Shown: positions 34,264 through 43,290, counted from the stretch's first letter. The stretch: 64,000 bases of DNA from Firmicutes bacterium HGW-Firmicutes-14 (GCA_002840275.1 PHAB01000002.1:281288-345287); one strand, 5' to 3'. Notes: generated from the letters alone by a model not told the origin. Numbers and translations are program-made.

Positions 34264-35322
34264 TTAAGCGGATATATTGGATTTCTTCTTTTTCAATGAA
34301 CTGATGGTAAGCCCGATAACCGCAGTCAATGCAAGAGTAAAACCGGCGCCAACCAATCCGGATACACTGGTGCCGCTGTTTACCGCAGGCCATGATGCTT
34401 CGCCTTCTTCACCTTCTCCGGCGGTTACGGCGCTTTCAGTCTCAGGTGCCTTAAAGCCATAATCAGGCAAAAAGGAGGTCTTGTTTTGGATCGCGGCCAG
34501 GACCCGGTGAATGCCGTCCGGTGATTCAAGTTCTTCAACACCGGCTGTCCTGAACATAGACCATTCAAGTCCATCGGGACTTGACGAAGCAAACCAGGAG
34601 AATACGCCCCCGAACAGAATTGCCGCCAAAGCAAGGACCGTTACAACCCTTCTTATGGAGGTACTTCCTATAGCTTTTCCCAATGTTGCCTTTTCGATGA
34701 TTTCCGGACGTTCTTTCCAGACAAAAGAAACAACAGCTGCTATAACCAGTCCTTCCACTATACCTATTGCCAGGTGAATAGGCTGCATCAGGGCAACGAA
34801 GGTATTGAAAGGCAGTTCGGTTTTTCCTGAAAACAGGGTTTCGAGTACTACTGCAAAAGCGCCCAGCTGAAGACCGATAATTGCCGCAATAAAGGATGCT
34901 GCAAAAATGCGTGTGCGGCTGTAACCCTTGGCAACTATCGGTTTATATATTAATGGATAGGTAACAAAACAGGTAAAAAAGCCAAGATTGAATATGTTGG
35001 ACCCTAAAGCCAGAAGGCCCCCGTCGGCAAAAAACAGTGCCTGAATTGTGAGAATTGAGGCCATAGTAAGAAATCCGGCATAAGGTCCGAGCAAAATGGC
35101 CAGTAAAAGACCGCCGCCAAGGTGGCCGCTGGAACCGGTGCCGGGGATGGTAAAATTAATCATCTGGGCGGCAAAAACAAAAGCCCCCATCACACCCATT
35201 AAAGGAATTTTATTTTCATCCATCTCTTTTGGCAGTTTCTTTATTGAATAGGCTGCAATTCCTGTAGTGGCAGCCCACATAGCGCCACCCACTGCCGGCG
35301 AAATTAAGGCATCAGCCATGTG
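34264..35322 (-). CDS. CbiM/NikM substrate-binding membrane protein with PDGLE domain
   Basis: 352 residues. The mature-like start MHMADALISPAVGGAM holds the N-terminal Met-His metal site; about six helices follow with GTGSSGHLGGGLLLAILLGP near 60. After them come a membrane segment and a PDGLE region (SSSPDGLEWSMF) replacing a separate CbiN/NikN subunit; a last helix ends in lysines. Fused NikMN proteins of this shape usually serve nickel. The longer frame from 35400 is rejected because GGAGGAG is placed for ATG 35322. CooT nearby supports nickel; cobalt remains possible. Confidence 0.88.
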   Translation of the reverse strand, partial: HMADALISPAVGGAMWAATTGIAAYSIKKLPKEMDENKIPLMGVMGAFVFAAQMINFTIPGTGSSGHLGGGLLLAILLGPYAGFLTMASILTIQALFFADGGLLALGSNIFNLGFFTCFVTYPLIYKPIVAKGYSRTRIFAASFIAAIIGLQLGAFAVVLETLFSGKTELPFNTFVALMQPIHLAIGIVEGLVIAAVVSFVWKERPEIIEKATLGKAIGSTSIRRVVTVLALAAILFGGVFSWFASSSPDGLEWSMFRTAGVEELESPDGIHRVLAAIQNKTSFLPDYGFKAPETESAVTAGEGEEGEASWPAVNSGTSVSGLVGAGFTLALTAVIGLTISSLKKKKSNISA

Positions 35323-35351
35323 CATGGTTATCAGCTCCTCCACATAATAAT

Positions 35352-35454
35352 ACCCATAAAGGGTAAGCATAAACCTTTCGTGGGTTTGCCAGCCCTTCAT
35401 GGGTCTGATTTGTGACTTACTATAACAAGTTCATGGTGAAACCTTCTTGGTTTC
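35352..35454 (-). promoter_or_regulatory. Structured leader of the cbiM-cbiQ-cbiO transcript
   Basis: On the minus strand, GAAACC/GGTTTC (35438-35454) forms a small hairpin and CCCATGAAGGG/CCCTTTATGGG with AAACC/GGTTT (35352-35404) a long one, both between promoter and start codon. No known riboswitch family is recognised. Confidence 0.5.
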
Positions 35455-35466
35455 GCTGTTAAGTTT

Positions 35467-35495
35467 AATTTAGCATAAGATTGGATGATTGTCAA
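35467..35495 (-). promoter_or_regulatory. Sigma-A promoter of cbiM-cbiQ-cbiO
   Basis: On the minus strand TTGACA (35490-35495), 17 bases, TAAATT (35467-35472). Confidence 0.7.
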
Positions 35496-35602
35496 AAAAA
35501 ATAATTTTAAATTAAAAAGGAATTTATCAACTTATACTCATATTGGGCTAGCAAAAACTGTAAAAAACTTTAAACAAGAAATAAAAGGACTAGGAAGAAA
35601 AA

Positions 35603-35609
35603 TGTCGAA
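35603..35609 (+). promoter_or_regulatory. Candidate Spo0A box before the electron-transfer island
   Basis: TGTCGAA matches the Spo0A box TGNCGAA. It lies within about 15 bases of a TATATT/TATAAA -10-like stretch and 53 bases before the start codon of the first gene. A second copy with similar spacing stands at 38706. Confidence 0.45.
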
Positions 35610-35661
35610 AAAAAGTATATTATAAATCCAAGAATATCAATATTGTTTAAGGTGTGGGACA

Positions 35662-37197
35662 ATGAAACCGGCAAGACATAAAAACACAGTTACACAACAA
35701 CGTCAGTTATTCAGTGTAGAAGGCATCTGGGTTTTATACTTTACTTCAATAATTTGCGGGGCTATTCTGATGGCTCTGGAAATTGTTGGCGGCCGGCTTT
35801 TGTCTCCGTTTTTCGGGGGTTCGGTCTATGTCTGGGGTAGTATAATTTTCGTTTTTCTGACCGCCCTCAGCGCCGGATACTATCTTGGCGGGATCGCGTC
35901 TGATAAAATGCCGAGCCTCTCTCTTTTGGCAGGTTTTATTGCTGTGGCAGGGTTACTGATTCTTTTTATTCCTCCTATGGTAGCCCCTCTGGTTAAGTTT
36001 GCCTTTGCCATAGGATTGGGAAATTACGGAACACTGTTTGTGGCCATGCTGTTGTTTTTCTTACCCAGCGCCGGACTGGGAATGGTGTCACCATACATAG
36101 TTAAGCTGGGGATAAAGGAATCAAGCAGGCTGGGAAATATGGTAGGCAAGTTTTATGCGATTTCTACTGTGGGGAGTATTGTTGGCACTCTGGCTACCAC
36201 CTTTATTCTGATCCCGTGGTTTGGGATAAGGCATATTATAATTGCTTTGGGTATCATTCTGGTCATTCTGGCAGCAACTATTTTATTAATTCACAAAAGG
36301 TTACCACAGAGTATTCTGGTGATTTGTCTCTTGGTAATTTCTCTATTTGGAATAACAGCGGCAGACTCTGTTAGCAAAGAAAACCTCCAAAGTGGAAACC
36401 TGATATACAAAAAGGAGACCGCATACAATAATATTAGGGTAGAGGACTATAATGACCGCCGTTATCTGCTGTTTAACGACACTGAACAAAGTGTTATCAA
36501 TAAATATAAGCCTAATGAACATATTTGGCCCTATACAGAGCTGATGGACAGTGCCGCCCGGCATTACCGGCCGGATGCCACTGATATCCTGGTAATCGGA
36601 ATTGGCGGCGGTACTGTGATAAACAGTATGCTGGCTCAAAGCAACAATTTATTTATTGATGCTGTTGACATTGACCCGGTAGTCATCAGGGTGGCTTATG
36701 AATACTTTGGCCTGCCGGAGAGTCCCAAACTACGGGCAACCGCCGGTGATGGCAGAGTTTTTCTGAGGGACAAAAAGACCCGGTATGATGTAATTATGGT
36801 TGATGCTTACAACCGCTCAAGTATTCCCTCCCACCTAACCACCAGGGAATTTTTCAGCGAAATGGAAAGCGCTCTTAAGCCTGATGGTATTGTAATCTTT
36901 AATATTGTTAGCAGTATTGAGGGAGATTACAGCCTGTTCTTTAAGAGTTTATTGCTTACTTCGCAAGAGGTTTTCCCTGAAAGCCGTCTTTTCCAGGCGG
37001 AAACCGATGACCCGTCAGATTTAGATAACTTAATTTTAATTGCCTCAAGGAGCGAGTTAAATTCGCCGGACCGGCTTGCAGACCGCACGGAATATATGGG
37101 CAATATCGATCTCAGTGATTCTATGGTACTGACAGACGATTACGCACCGGTAGAAACCCTGGCACTGAAAATTATGTCAGACGTAACCCTTGATTAA
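35662..37197 (+). CDS. Membrane-fused spermidine-synthase-like protein
   Basis: 511 residues in two parts. Residues 15-245 hold about eight membrane helices, starting GIWVLYFTSIICGAILMALE and EIVGGRLLSPFFGGSVYVWG. Residues 260-500 form a Rossmann aminopropyltransferase-like domain: ILVIGIGGGTVINSM near 312, AVDIDPVVIRVA, GDGRVFLRDKKTRYDVIMVD. Fused proteins of this kind are widespread in bacteria and their function is not settled; they need not make spermidine. It is translated just before the 15-heme cytochrome, whose frame opens before its stop, so a role linked to the cytochromes is possible but unproven. Confidence 0.75.
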   Translation: MKPARHKNTVTQQRQLFSVEGIWVLYFTSIICGAILMALEIVGGRLLSPFFGGSVYVWGSIIFVFLTALSAGYYLGGIASDKMPSLSLLAGFIAVAGLLILFIPPMVAPLVKFAFAIGLGNYGTLFVAMLLFFLPSAGLGMVSPYIVKLGIKESSRLGNMVGKFYAISTVGSIVGTLATTFILIPWFGIRHIIIALGIILVILAATILLIHKRLPQSILVICLLVISLFGITAADSVSKENLQSGNLIYKKETAYNNIRVEDYNDRRYLLFNDTEQSVINKYKPNEHIWPYTELMDSAARHYRPDATDILVIGIGGGTVINSMLAQSNNLFIDAVDIDPVVIRVAYEYFGLPESPKLRATAGDGRVFLRDKKTRYDVIMVDAYNRSSIPSHLTTREFFSEMESALKPDGIVIFNIVSSIEGDYSLFFKSLLLTSQEVFPESRLFQAETDDPSDLDNLILIASRSELNSPDRLADRTEYMGNIDLSDSMVLTDDYAPVETLALKIMSDVTLD

Positions 37198-37228
37198 ATA
37201 TTGTATCAATGAGGCGAAGGTGTTGAAA

Positions 37229-38599
37229 ATGCCAGGCATTTGGGCCGGAATAAAAAAAATAAAACTAAAGCCATGGGTCAAACTACTACTGATTATAGTA
37301 ATATTTTCCACAGCTTTTTCCATGTTTGGCATTGGGTCCCTTCAATACATAGAACAGCCCCAATTTTGCACCCTGTGCCATTCCATGAGAGCCTACCACA
37401 GTTCATGGGAAAGGTCGGGACACAGCCAGGTCAATTGCTTTAGCTGCCATGGGGAAATTGAGCTGAACCTGGAAGGTAATGACAGTATTACCGGTGGAGA
37501 GGGCTATACCCTTTCGAGGGATATGCTCACTACCAACAGAGCGGTGAAGGTTTTTGGCAAAATCGTTGACAAAATGACGGTATATGTTAAGGTGATTTCT
37601 GATTATGCAGATAAAAAAAAGAAGCAGTTAATGTTCCTTTATAACATGTCCGCCGGCAGATCTGATCATTCCAGCCGCCGGCGTGCCTGGGACAACTGTA
37701 TTACTTGTCATGAGGGTTTTATTTTCTCCCGGTCGGGGAATGACCATTTTGGCCATTTTACACACGCCGGAAGCGGAGTAATTACATGCCGGCAGTGTCA
37801 CGGAAATCTGGTTCATGAACAGAAAACGAAGATTACCAGGGAGACATGTCTCAACTGCCATGATAATGAGATAGCCACACCTCCGTCCCATGTTCCGGCT
37901 TCGTTTAAGACAAGTCACGGGAAGGATTACCTGTCAAAAGGGGAATGCGGCCTGTGCCATGTCCGGGGTGTTCAGGAACCCATTTGCCAGGATTGCCACA
38001 AGGTAGAGATGCCTCATCCGGAAAATTACCGGAAAGACCATATACCTGCCATAACTGAGGTGGGGGTCAGGACATGTTTTAAATGTCATCAGGAGGAAGC
38101 CAGGGAAGAACAGGTTGACGGGAAACCACCGGCCGGTTCTGCCCCTGATAATAAGGCTTCATGCAGTGTTTGCCACAGAAGGGAGATGCCCCACACAGAT
38201 AATGTTTTAAAAGAACATTCTGCACTGGCAAAAAGCTCTGGATTACAAAGCTGTTCTTACTGCCATCAAACGTCTCCAGGGCAGAAGGACATGGCTGTGG
38301 CGTGTGCTGATTGCCATGAATTGGAAATTCCTCATCCGAAGGACTTTAAATACAGGCACAAGGAATCGGTAGCGCTAAAAGGTCAGGGGGTGTGTAATTA
38401 TTGTCATTCTCCCATGAACCCGGTTAACCCGGGGGCGTCGTGGGCCAAACCGGGCTTTTGTATGAACTGCCATCTGAAGAACAAGCCCCATGAATCCGGA
38501 TTCAAATCCGAACACCAGCTGGGAAACTATGACCGCAACAGGTGTATTACATGTCACCCAGTGGTTCTTCACTGCAATGACTGTCATTTTGGGGAATGA
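37229..38599 (+). CDS. Membrane-anchored 15-heme c-type cytochrome (NapC/NirT-type N-terminus)
   Basis: 456 residues. One membrane helix, VKLLLIIVIFSTAFSMFGIG, is followed at once by QFCTLCHSMRAYHSSWERSG, the NapC/NirT quinol-oxidising start. I count 15 CxxCH motifs: CTLCH, CFSCH, CITCH, CRQCH, CLNCH, CGLCH, CQDCH, CFKCH, CSVCH, CSYCH, CADCH, CNYCH, CMNCH, CITCH, CNDCH. A stretch after the second motif (about 80 residues) has none. The repeated HEMPHP-like segments (EMPHP, EMPHT, EIPHP) between hemes suggest internal duplication. It should take electrons from menaquinol and pass them outwards. GTG 37220 and TTG 37223 are alternative starts. Confidence 0.85.
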   Translation: MPGIWAGIKKIKLKPWVKLLLIIVIFSTAFSMFGIGSLQYIEQPQFCTLCHSMRAYHSSWERSGHSQVNCFSCHGEIELNLEGNDSITGGEGYTLSRDMLTTNRAVKVFGKIVDKMTVYVKVISDYADKKKKQLMFLYNMSAGRSDHSSRRRAWDNCITCHEGFIFSRSGNDHFGHFTHAGSGVITCRQCHGNLVHEQKTKITRETCLNCHDNEIATPPSHVPASFKTSHGKDYLSKGECGLCHVRGVQEPICQDCHKVEMPHPENYRKDHIPAITEVGVRTCFKCHQEEAREEQVDGKPPAGSAPDNKASCSVCHRREMPHTDNVLKEHSALAKSSGLQSCSYCHQTSPGQKDMAVACADCHELEIPHPKDFKYRHKESVALKGQGVCNYCHSPMNPVNPGASWAKPGFCMNCHLKNKPHESGFKSEHQLGNYDRNRCITCHPVVLHCNDCHFGE

Positions 38600-38705
38600 C
38601 CTTTAATAACAATTATTAGAAACAATATAGGTAAATTTGGGGTTTAAAAAAAATACTACGTCTTGTAGAAAAAGTTGGGTTGATATGCAGGAAAATGATA
38701 ATCTT

Positions 38706-38712
38706 TGTCGAA
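38706..38712 (+). promoter_or_regulatory. Candidate Spo0A box before the TPR gene
   Basis: TGTCGAA, part of TTTGTCGAAAAAGT, lies 16 bases before a TATAAT at 38722-38727. The upstream copy at 35603 has TGTCGAAAAAAAGT before its own TATATTATAA. The rest of the 38600-38846 gap shows no gene. Confidence 0.5.
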
Positions 38713-38846
38713 AAAGTCATTTATAATTATCTTAGTTACAATAAGGACGCGGTGGCAGCACGTTTTATCAGGCTTACAAGAAACCGCGTTCTTTCGTTCC
38801 ACATTGTGACCTATCGAACAATTAACTTACTTAGGAGTGATAATAG

Positions 38847-39485
38847 TTGTCTGATTTATCGGTGAAACAACAAGGAAAAGTATCGATTCCGATTATGATT
38901 ATAATCCTAGTTTTACTGGCGGCCAATATAGTGATGAGTATTCTAACTATTAGAAAATATGTTGCCAAGGAACCGACGGTTGACCCTCAAATAGTGCAAC
39001 TAAAAAATTATATGGAAAAAGTCAATGCTAACCCGACGGACATTAATAACAGGTTACAACTGGCTTATACCCTGCAAATGATGAACCAGTATGACAAAGC
39101 CAGAGAGCAGTACACGGAGGTTCTAAAAATTGAAGAAGGCAACCTGGCAGCCAACTATAACCTGGGAGTGATGGCTCAAGCCGAAAAAAAATATTCAGAG
39201 GCAGAGGAGTATTACAAAAAGGTTTTAAGCCTCAAAGAAAATCATGTTATTGCCGCCATAGGCCTGGGGGAAACTTACCTGGCTCAGGAAAAGTATGAGG
39301 ATATAATAACAGTTGCCGACAAGGTTTTGGAATTGGAACCCGGCAAAACTGATCTACACTTGCTGAAAGCCCGGGCTTATGAACAGCAGGGAGATACGGA
39401 AAAGGCCAGGGAACAGTACAACGCCGTACTTAAATATATACCTGATGATACAGAAGCGGTTGAGGGACTGAAAAGACTGAAGTAA
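38847..39485 (+). CDS. Membrane-anchored TPR protein
   Basis: 212 residues. One N-terminal membrane helix (SIPIMIIILVLLAANIVMSI), then four tetratricopeptide repeats: QYDKAREQYTEVLKIEEGNL, KYSEAEEYYKKVLSLKENHV, KYEDIITVADKVLELEPGKT, DTEKAREQYNAVLKYIPDDT. TPRs bind partner proteins. Lying inside a cytochrome island, it may be an assembly factor facing the outside (like the TPR part of cytochrome maturation proteins), but it has no catalytic motif. Start TTG 38847 after TAGGAGTGAT. Confidence 0.8.
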   Translation: MSDLSVKQQGKVSIPIMIIILVLLAANIVMSILTIRKYVAKEPTVDPQIVQLKNYMEKVNANPTDINNRLQLAYTLQMMNQYDKAREQYTEVLKIEEGNLAANYNLGVMAQAEKKYSEAEEYYKKVLSLKENHVIAAIGLGETYLAQEKYEDIITVADKVLELEPGKTDLHLLKARAYEQQGDTEKAREQYNAVLKYIPDDTEAVEGLKRLK

Positions 39486-39505
39486 GTATTTGAAAGGAGT
39501 TCAGG

Positions 39506-40576
39506 ATGAAGGGGAAACACAAGGCAAATATAATTATAGCAGTATTGACGGTTACCCTTGCTCTGATGACATATATTTATATAAGTATTCCGGAATTCGG
39601 GGGCGGCGGTATTGTATCCGCCCAGAAGAAGAAAGTCGGCAAAATAGAATTCCTGTTTGCTGTTTACGGTCCGGGGAGAGGTACACTTCCCAGCCTCAAT
39701 AAACCCATGTCGGTGGCTGCTGACAAGGAAAACAATATATATGTGTCAGACAGCGGGAATAACAGGGTAGTGGTTTTCAACCGCAGGGGCGAATTCATGT
39801 TTGAATTCGGTTCCCGGGGAGTAGCTCACCCACGGGCAGGAGAAAAAGCTGACTGGAGTCCCGGAAAGTTCAATTATCCTTACGGAATTGACATTGATGA
39901 AGAAACAGGAAATATATTTGTGGCTGACCTTGTGAACAAAAGAATACAGATATTTGACAATCAGGGAAAGTTTATTGACTGGTTCCCCAAGGAGCCTTAT
40001 GGCGGTACGGCTGATGACATCTTTCCCCTGGCTCTCGATGTCAGGGATGGAAAGGTATATATTGCCAACCCGTTCAATATAGTAATTTTTAATACCAAGG
40101 GTGAGTTTATCAAGGATTTTGGCATGCCGGGAGACGGAGATGCCCAGTTTGACCGTCCCAACGGGATTGCTGCCGGGAAAGACGGGACCATTTATGTCTC
40201 TGATTCCAATAACCTGCGGGTACAGGCCCTGGACCCCGACGGAAAAGTCAAGTGGATATATGGTAAAGTTGTTAATGCCTTTGATAATTTCAACAAAAAG
40301 CCCCAGGAATTTGAACTGCCGCGGAACATTGCTGCCGGGCCTGACGGAAATATATATGTGATTGACAGCTTCGATTTTAATATTAAAGTACTCTCCCCCG
40401 AAGGGAAATTACTGGCCAGAATGGGCAAACGCGGCGTCGATGACGGGACATTTAATTTCCCCAACGGCATAGCGGTTACCGGGGACAAAATCATCTATGT
40501 TGCGGACAAGGGAAATGACAGGGTCCAGGCTGTCAGGCTGACTGACTTCGTTATTGAAGAAGAAGAGAAACAATAA
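39506..40576 (+). CDS. NHL-repeat six-bladed beta-propeller protein
   Basis: 356 residues. An N-terminal signal-anchor (IIIAVLTVTLALMTYIYISI) exports it. At least five NHL-type blades follow, each with the pattern of NIYVSDSGNNRVVVFNRRGE near 75, NIFVADLVNKRIQIFDNQGK, TIYVSDSNNLRVQALDPDGK, NIYVIDSFDFNIKVLSPEGK and IIYVADKGNDRVQAVRL. Exported beta-propellers often stand beside multiheme cytochromes, including some filament-forming ones. It lies 48 bases before the first seven-heme gene and is likely co-transcribed. Confidence 0.82.
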   Translation: MKGKHKANIIIAVLTVTLALMTYIYISIPEFGGGGIVSAQKKKVGKIEFLFAVYGPGRGTLPSLNKPMSVAADKENNIYVSDSGNNRVVVFNRRGEFMFEFGSRGVAHPRAGEKADWSPGKFNYPYGIDIDEETGNIFVADLVNKRIQIFDNQGKFIDWFPKEPYGGTADDIFPLALDVRDGKVYIANPFNIVIFNTKGEFIKDFGMPGDGDAQFDRPNGIAAGKDGTIYVSDSNNLRVQALDPDGKVKWIYGKVVNAFDNFNKKPQEFELPRNIAAGPDGNIYVIDSFDFNIKVLSPEGKLLARMGKRGVDDGTFNFPNGIAVTGDKIIYVADKGNDRVQAVRLTDFVIEEEEKQ

Positions 40577-40633
40577 AAATTTAAATATTACCTGAAACCA
40601 GGTAATCATAACCAAAGAAAGGAGGTGAAAAAG

Positions 40634-41830
40634 ATGCGAAAAATTAGTTTAATTGCCCTACTGGCTGTTTGTCTGGTTTTACTGACAGCAGGAACTGCCC
40701 TGGCAGCTCACGGCAGCAGTGGTGACCGTACCGGTTATGTTGAGCAGAGCGCTTTAGGCTGTGCCGGATGCCATGCCGATTCTGCGACCCATACCTTTGG
40801 TCCGCACGGCGGGTATACATCCACCAGTAACAAGTGCCAGTTATGCCACCAGGTGCACAATGCCGGCAGCGCGCGCTTGCTGCCCGGACAGACCGTTACA
40901 GACGCTTGCCAGCACTGCCATGACATCACCGGAACAGATTCAGCCCCGTACTATGCCAGCGACCTGGCAAACCCAGCCTACGGTTCTGATGTTAAAGCAT
41001 CCCACAGGGTATTTGGCACAGTAAACGGCTTTGTTTACAATACCACTTTTGGTTCTACCACGATCCCCGGCGGTGATGCCACTAACGGTGGTGACAGCAC
41101 TCTGGATACAAGCGGTCAGGGAGCCCTTTCCGGCACTGATTTCACCTGTAACAGCTGTCATACACCCCACGCGGTTGCTGCTAATACTGTTGACATTTAC
41201 CTTGGTGAATCTCATGTAAAACAGACAACAAGGAACCTGGGTGCAGGGAGGATGAAAATTTACCTGACCAACCGGATTCTCAAGAGAACCGTTAACGGTG
41301 TAGACACCGGCGGTACATATGGCACCGAATGGTGTGCCGGCTGTCACCAGGGACGTGACAACATGGGTGATGTTTTCAACCATCCGGTTAACCAGGCCGG
41401 TACAGGCTATGACATGTTAGACGCGGCTTTACCTGCCGGCGCCAGTTGGCTGAACGGTTCTAATGAAGCGACTGTTGTGGCTAAAGCTTATGTTATGATT
41501 GATACCAATGGGACTCCGGGAGGAGATGCCGACCTCGATGCGGACCCGCGGAGCAACATATGGTATGCCATGGAGGCTACAGACCCGGTAAACGGTGATG
41601 CGGCTCGTCCTGACGGCAATGTTCCTTTTGCCACAGGCAGCGGGCCTGCCTGTCAGCAGTGCCACGCCAGCCCGCGTAATGTTGATGCTGCCTTCTGGGC
41701 AGGTTTCGACACGGAAGGTGAAGGCTACCCCAGCAGAGGTACTTTCCCACACTTGAGTACCAACACAAAACTGCTGGTGGAAGCCGGTGACGACTTCTGC
41801 ACCAACTGTCACAATCTCAACTTGCCATAA
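40634..41830 (+). CDS. Secreted seven-heme c-type cytochrome A
   Basis: 398 residues. A signal peptide ends TALA-AHG. Seven CxxCH motifs: CAGCH, CQLCH, CQHCH, CNSCH, CAGCH, CQQCH, CTNCH, with extra histidines for axial ligation (HQVH, HTPH). No transmembrane helix or lipobox after the signal, so it should be free outside the membrane or part of a polymer. AAAGGAGGTG is placed for ATG 40634. The next gene is a close copy with the same seven motifs in the same order. The likely role is extracellular electron transfer downstream of the 15-heme protein. Confidence 0.88.
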   Translation: MRKISLIALLAVCLVLLTAGTALAAHGSSGDRTGYVEQSALGCAGCHADSATHTFGPHGGYTSTSNKCQLCHQVHNAGSARLLPGQTVTDACQHCHDITGTDSAPYYASDLANPAYGSDVKASHRVFGTVNGFVYNTTFGSTTIPGGDATNGGDSTLDTSGQGALSGTDFTCNSCHTPHAVAANTVDIYLGESHVKQTTRNLGAGRMKIYLTNRILKRTVNGVDTGGTYGTEWCAGCHQGRDNMGDVFNHPVNQAGTGYDMLDAALPAGASWLNGSNEATVVAKAYVMIDTNGTPGGDADLDADPRSNIWYAMEATDPVNGDAARPDGNVPFATGSGPACQQCHASPRNVDAAFWAGFDTEGEGYPSRGTFPHLSTNTKLLVEAGDDFCTNCHNLNLP

Positions 41831-41845
41831 GACTAAAAAGAATAA

Positions 41846-41883
41846 ATCAAAACTGCAACCTTCAGGTTGCAGTTTTGATTTAC
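41846..41883 (+). terminator. Terminator after cytochrome A
   Basis: ATCAAAACTGCAACC and GGTTGCAGTTTTGAT form 15 pairs round TTCA. The core AAACTGCAACC/GGTTGCAGTTT recurs after cytochrome B. Confidence 0.88.
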
Positions 41884-41933
41884 AGAACCAAGCCTGGTAT
41901 TAATATCCTTCAATCCGGAAGAGAGTGAAAAAA

Positions 41934-43145
41934 GTGCGCAAAATTATTTTAACTGCTGTCCTGACATTATTTACAGCTATACTGGCATCATGGCCCGCTT
42001 ATGCGGCTCACTCGGATATGGGTGACCGTACCGGCTGGGATGACCGCTATGAGGCTGACGGCTGTGACGGCTGCCATGCCGGAAATACTGTCAACACATC
42101 AGGTCTGCATGGGGAATATGCTGACTCCAGTAATAATTGCCAGATATGCCACAAGGTTCATGATGCCGATAATGCGCGGCTGCAGCTGGGTCAGACAGTA
42201 ACTGAGGTCTGCCAGTTCTGCCATGATATTACCGGAACAAGCCTGGCCCCGTACTTTACCGGCGATCTTCCGAACCCCAGTTATGGAAATGATGTTCTGG
42301 CCTCTCACAGGGTCTTTGGAGTTTTAAATGGTTTCCAATATAATACAGAATATGGTTCCACAACGATCCCCGGCGGGGATGCTGCTACCGGCGGGGATGC
42401 ACCTCTGAATACAAGCGGTCAGGGAAAACTTTCCGGGGCTGATTTCACCTGTAACAGCTGCCATACGCCCCATGCCGTGAATACAAATACTGTTGATATT
42501 TACCTTGGCGAGTCTGCTGCCAAGGAGACCGAAACCGGATTGAGTACCGGACAGAGAAAACTCTTCCTGACCAACCGTCTCCTGAAGAGAGAGGTTAACG
42601 GGGTTGATACCGGCGGAACATACGGCGCCGCATGGTGTGCCGGCTGTCATCAGGGGCGGGTTAATAATATGACAGTAACTGACAGTGTCTATACATATAA
42701 CCATCCGGTCAACGGAACAGGTCCGGCCTATGACCTGCTGGGTACCGGCAGGAACAGCGGTTCTGACTGGATTAACGGTTCGAATACAGCAAGAATTATA
42801 AATCAGGAATATGTCCTTATTGACAATAACCCTGACCCGGCAGGGAACGCTGATTTAAGTTTCGACCCGCGGAGCAACAAATGGTATGCCATGAATGACA
42901 CCGATCCTGTAACCGGTGAACCGCGTCCCGATGGCAGTGTTCCTTTTGCTGCCGGTGAAGGGCCGGTCTGCCAGCAGTGCCATGCCGGCCCGCGGGATGT
43001 GGATGCGGCATTCTGGGCAGGATTTGACATAAAAGGAGCCGGTTATCCCACCAGAGGTACTTTCCCACATTTAAGTACCAACAGTGCATTGCTGACTGAG
43101 CAAAACGGTGACGACTTCTGCACCAACTGCCACAACCGTGAATAG
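41934..43145 (+). CDS. Secreted seven-heme c-type cytochrome B (tandem paralogue)
   Basis: 403 residues. The signal peptide ends PAYA-AHSD. Motifs CDGCH, CQICH, CQFCH, CNSCH, CAGCH, CQQCH, CTNCH match cytochrome A one for one, and long stretches agree, such as TFPHLSTN and DFTCNSCHTPHAV, and AGFD before the last pair. GTG 41934 aligns with the ATG of cytochrome A; GTG 41925 is nearer GGAAGAGAG. Its own terminator is a copy of that behind cytochrome A, so gene and terminator were duplicated together. It may be separately expressed because a terminator stands before it. Confidence 0.88.
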   Translation: MRKIILTAVLTLFTAILASWPAYAAHSDMGDRTGWDDRYEADGCDGCHAGNTVNTSGLHGEYADSSNNCQICHKVHDADNARLQLGQTVTEVCQFCHDITGTSLAPYFTGDLPNPSYGNDVLASHRVFGVLNGFQYNTEYGSTTIPGGDAATGGDAPLNTSGQGKLSGADFTCNSCHTPHAVNTNTVDIYLGESAAKETETGLSTGQRKLFLTNRLLKREVNGVDTGGTYGAAWCAGCHQGRVNNMTVTDSVYTYNHPVNGTGPAYDLLGTGRNSGSDWINGSNTARIINQEYVLIDNNPDPAGNADLSFDPRSNKWYAMNDTDPVTGEPRPDGSVPFAAGEGPVCQQCHAGPRDVDAAFWAGFDIKGAGYPTRGTFPHLSTNSALLTEQNGDDFCTNCHNRE

Positions 43146-43157
43146 GTTGTTAAGCAT

Positions 43158-43190
43158 CAAACTGCGACCACATGGTTGCAGTTTGTTATT
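43158..43190 (+). terminator. Terminator after cytochrome B
   Basis: CAAACTGCGACC and GGTTGCAGTTTG pair round ACAT, then TTATT. Beyond it, up to 43290, I see nothing. Confidence 0.8.
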
Positions 43191-43290
43191 ATCATCACTT
43201 ATTTGCCGCTGGCATTTGGAATAACCGGCATTCCTTCAGATATTGTAACCTCAGGGTGAAATGCATCCCTGGGGGAACAAGCCAATCAAA

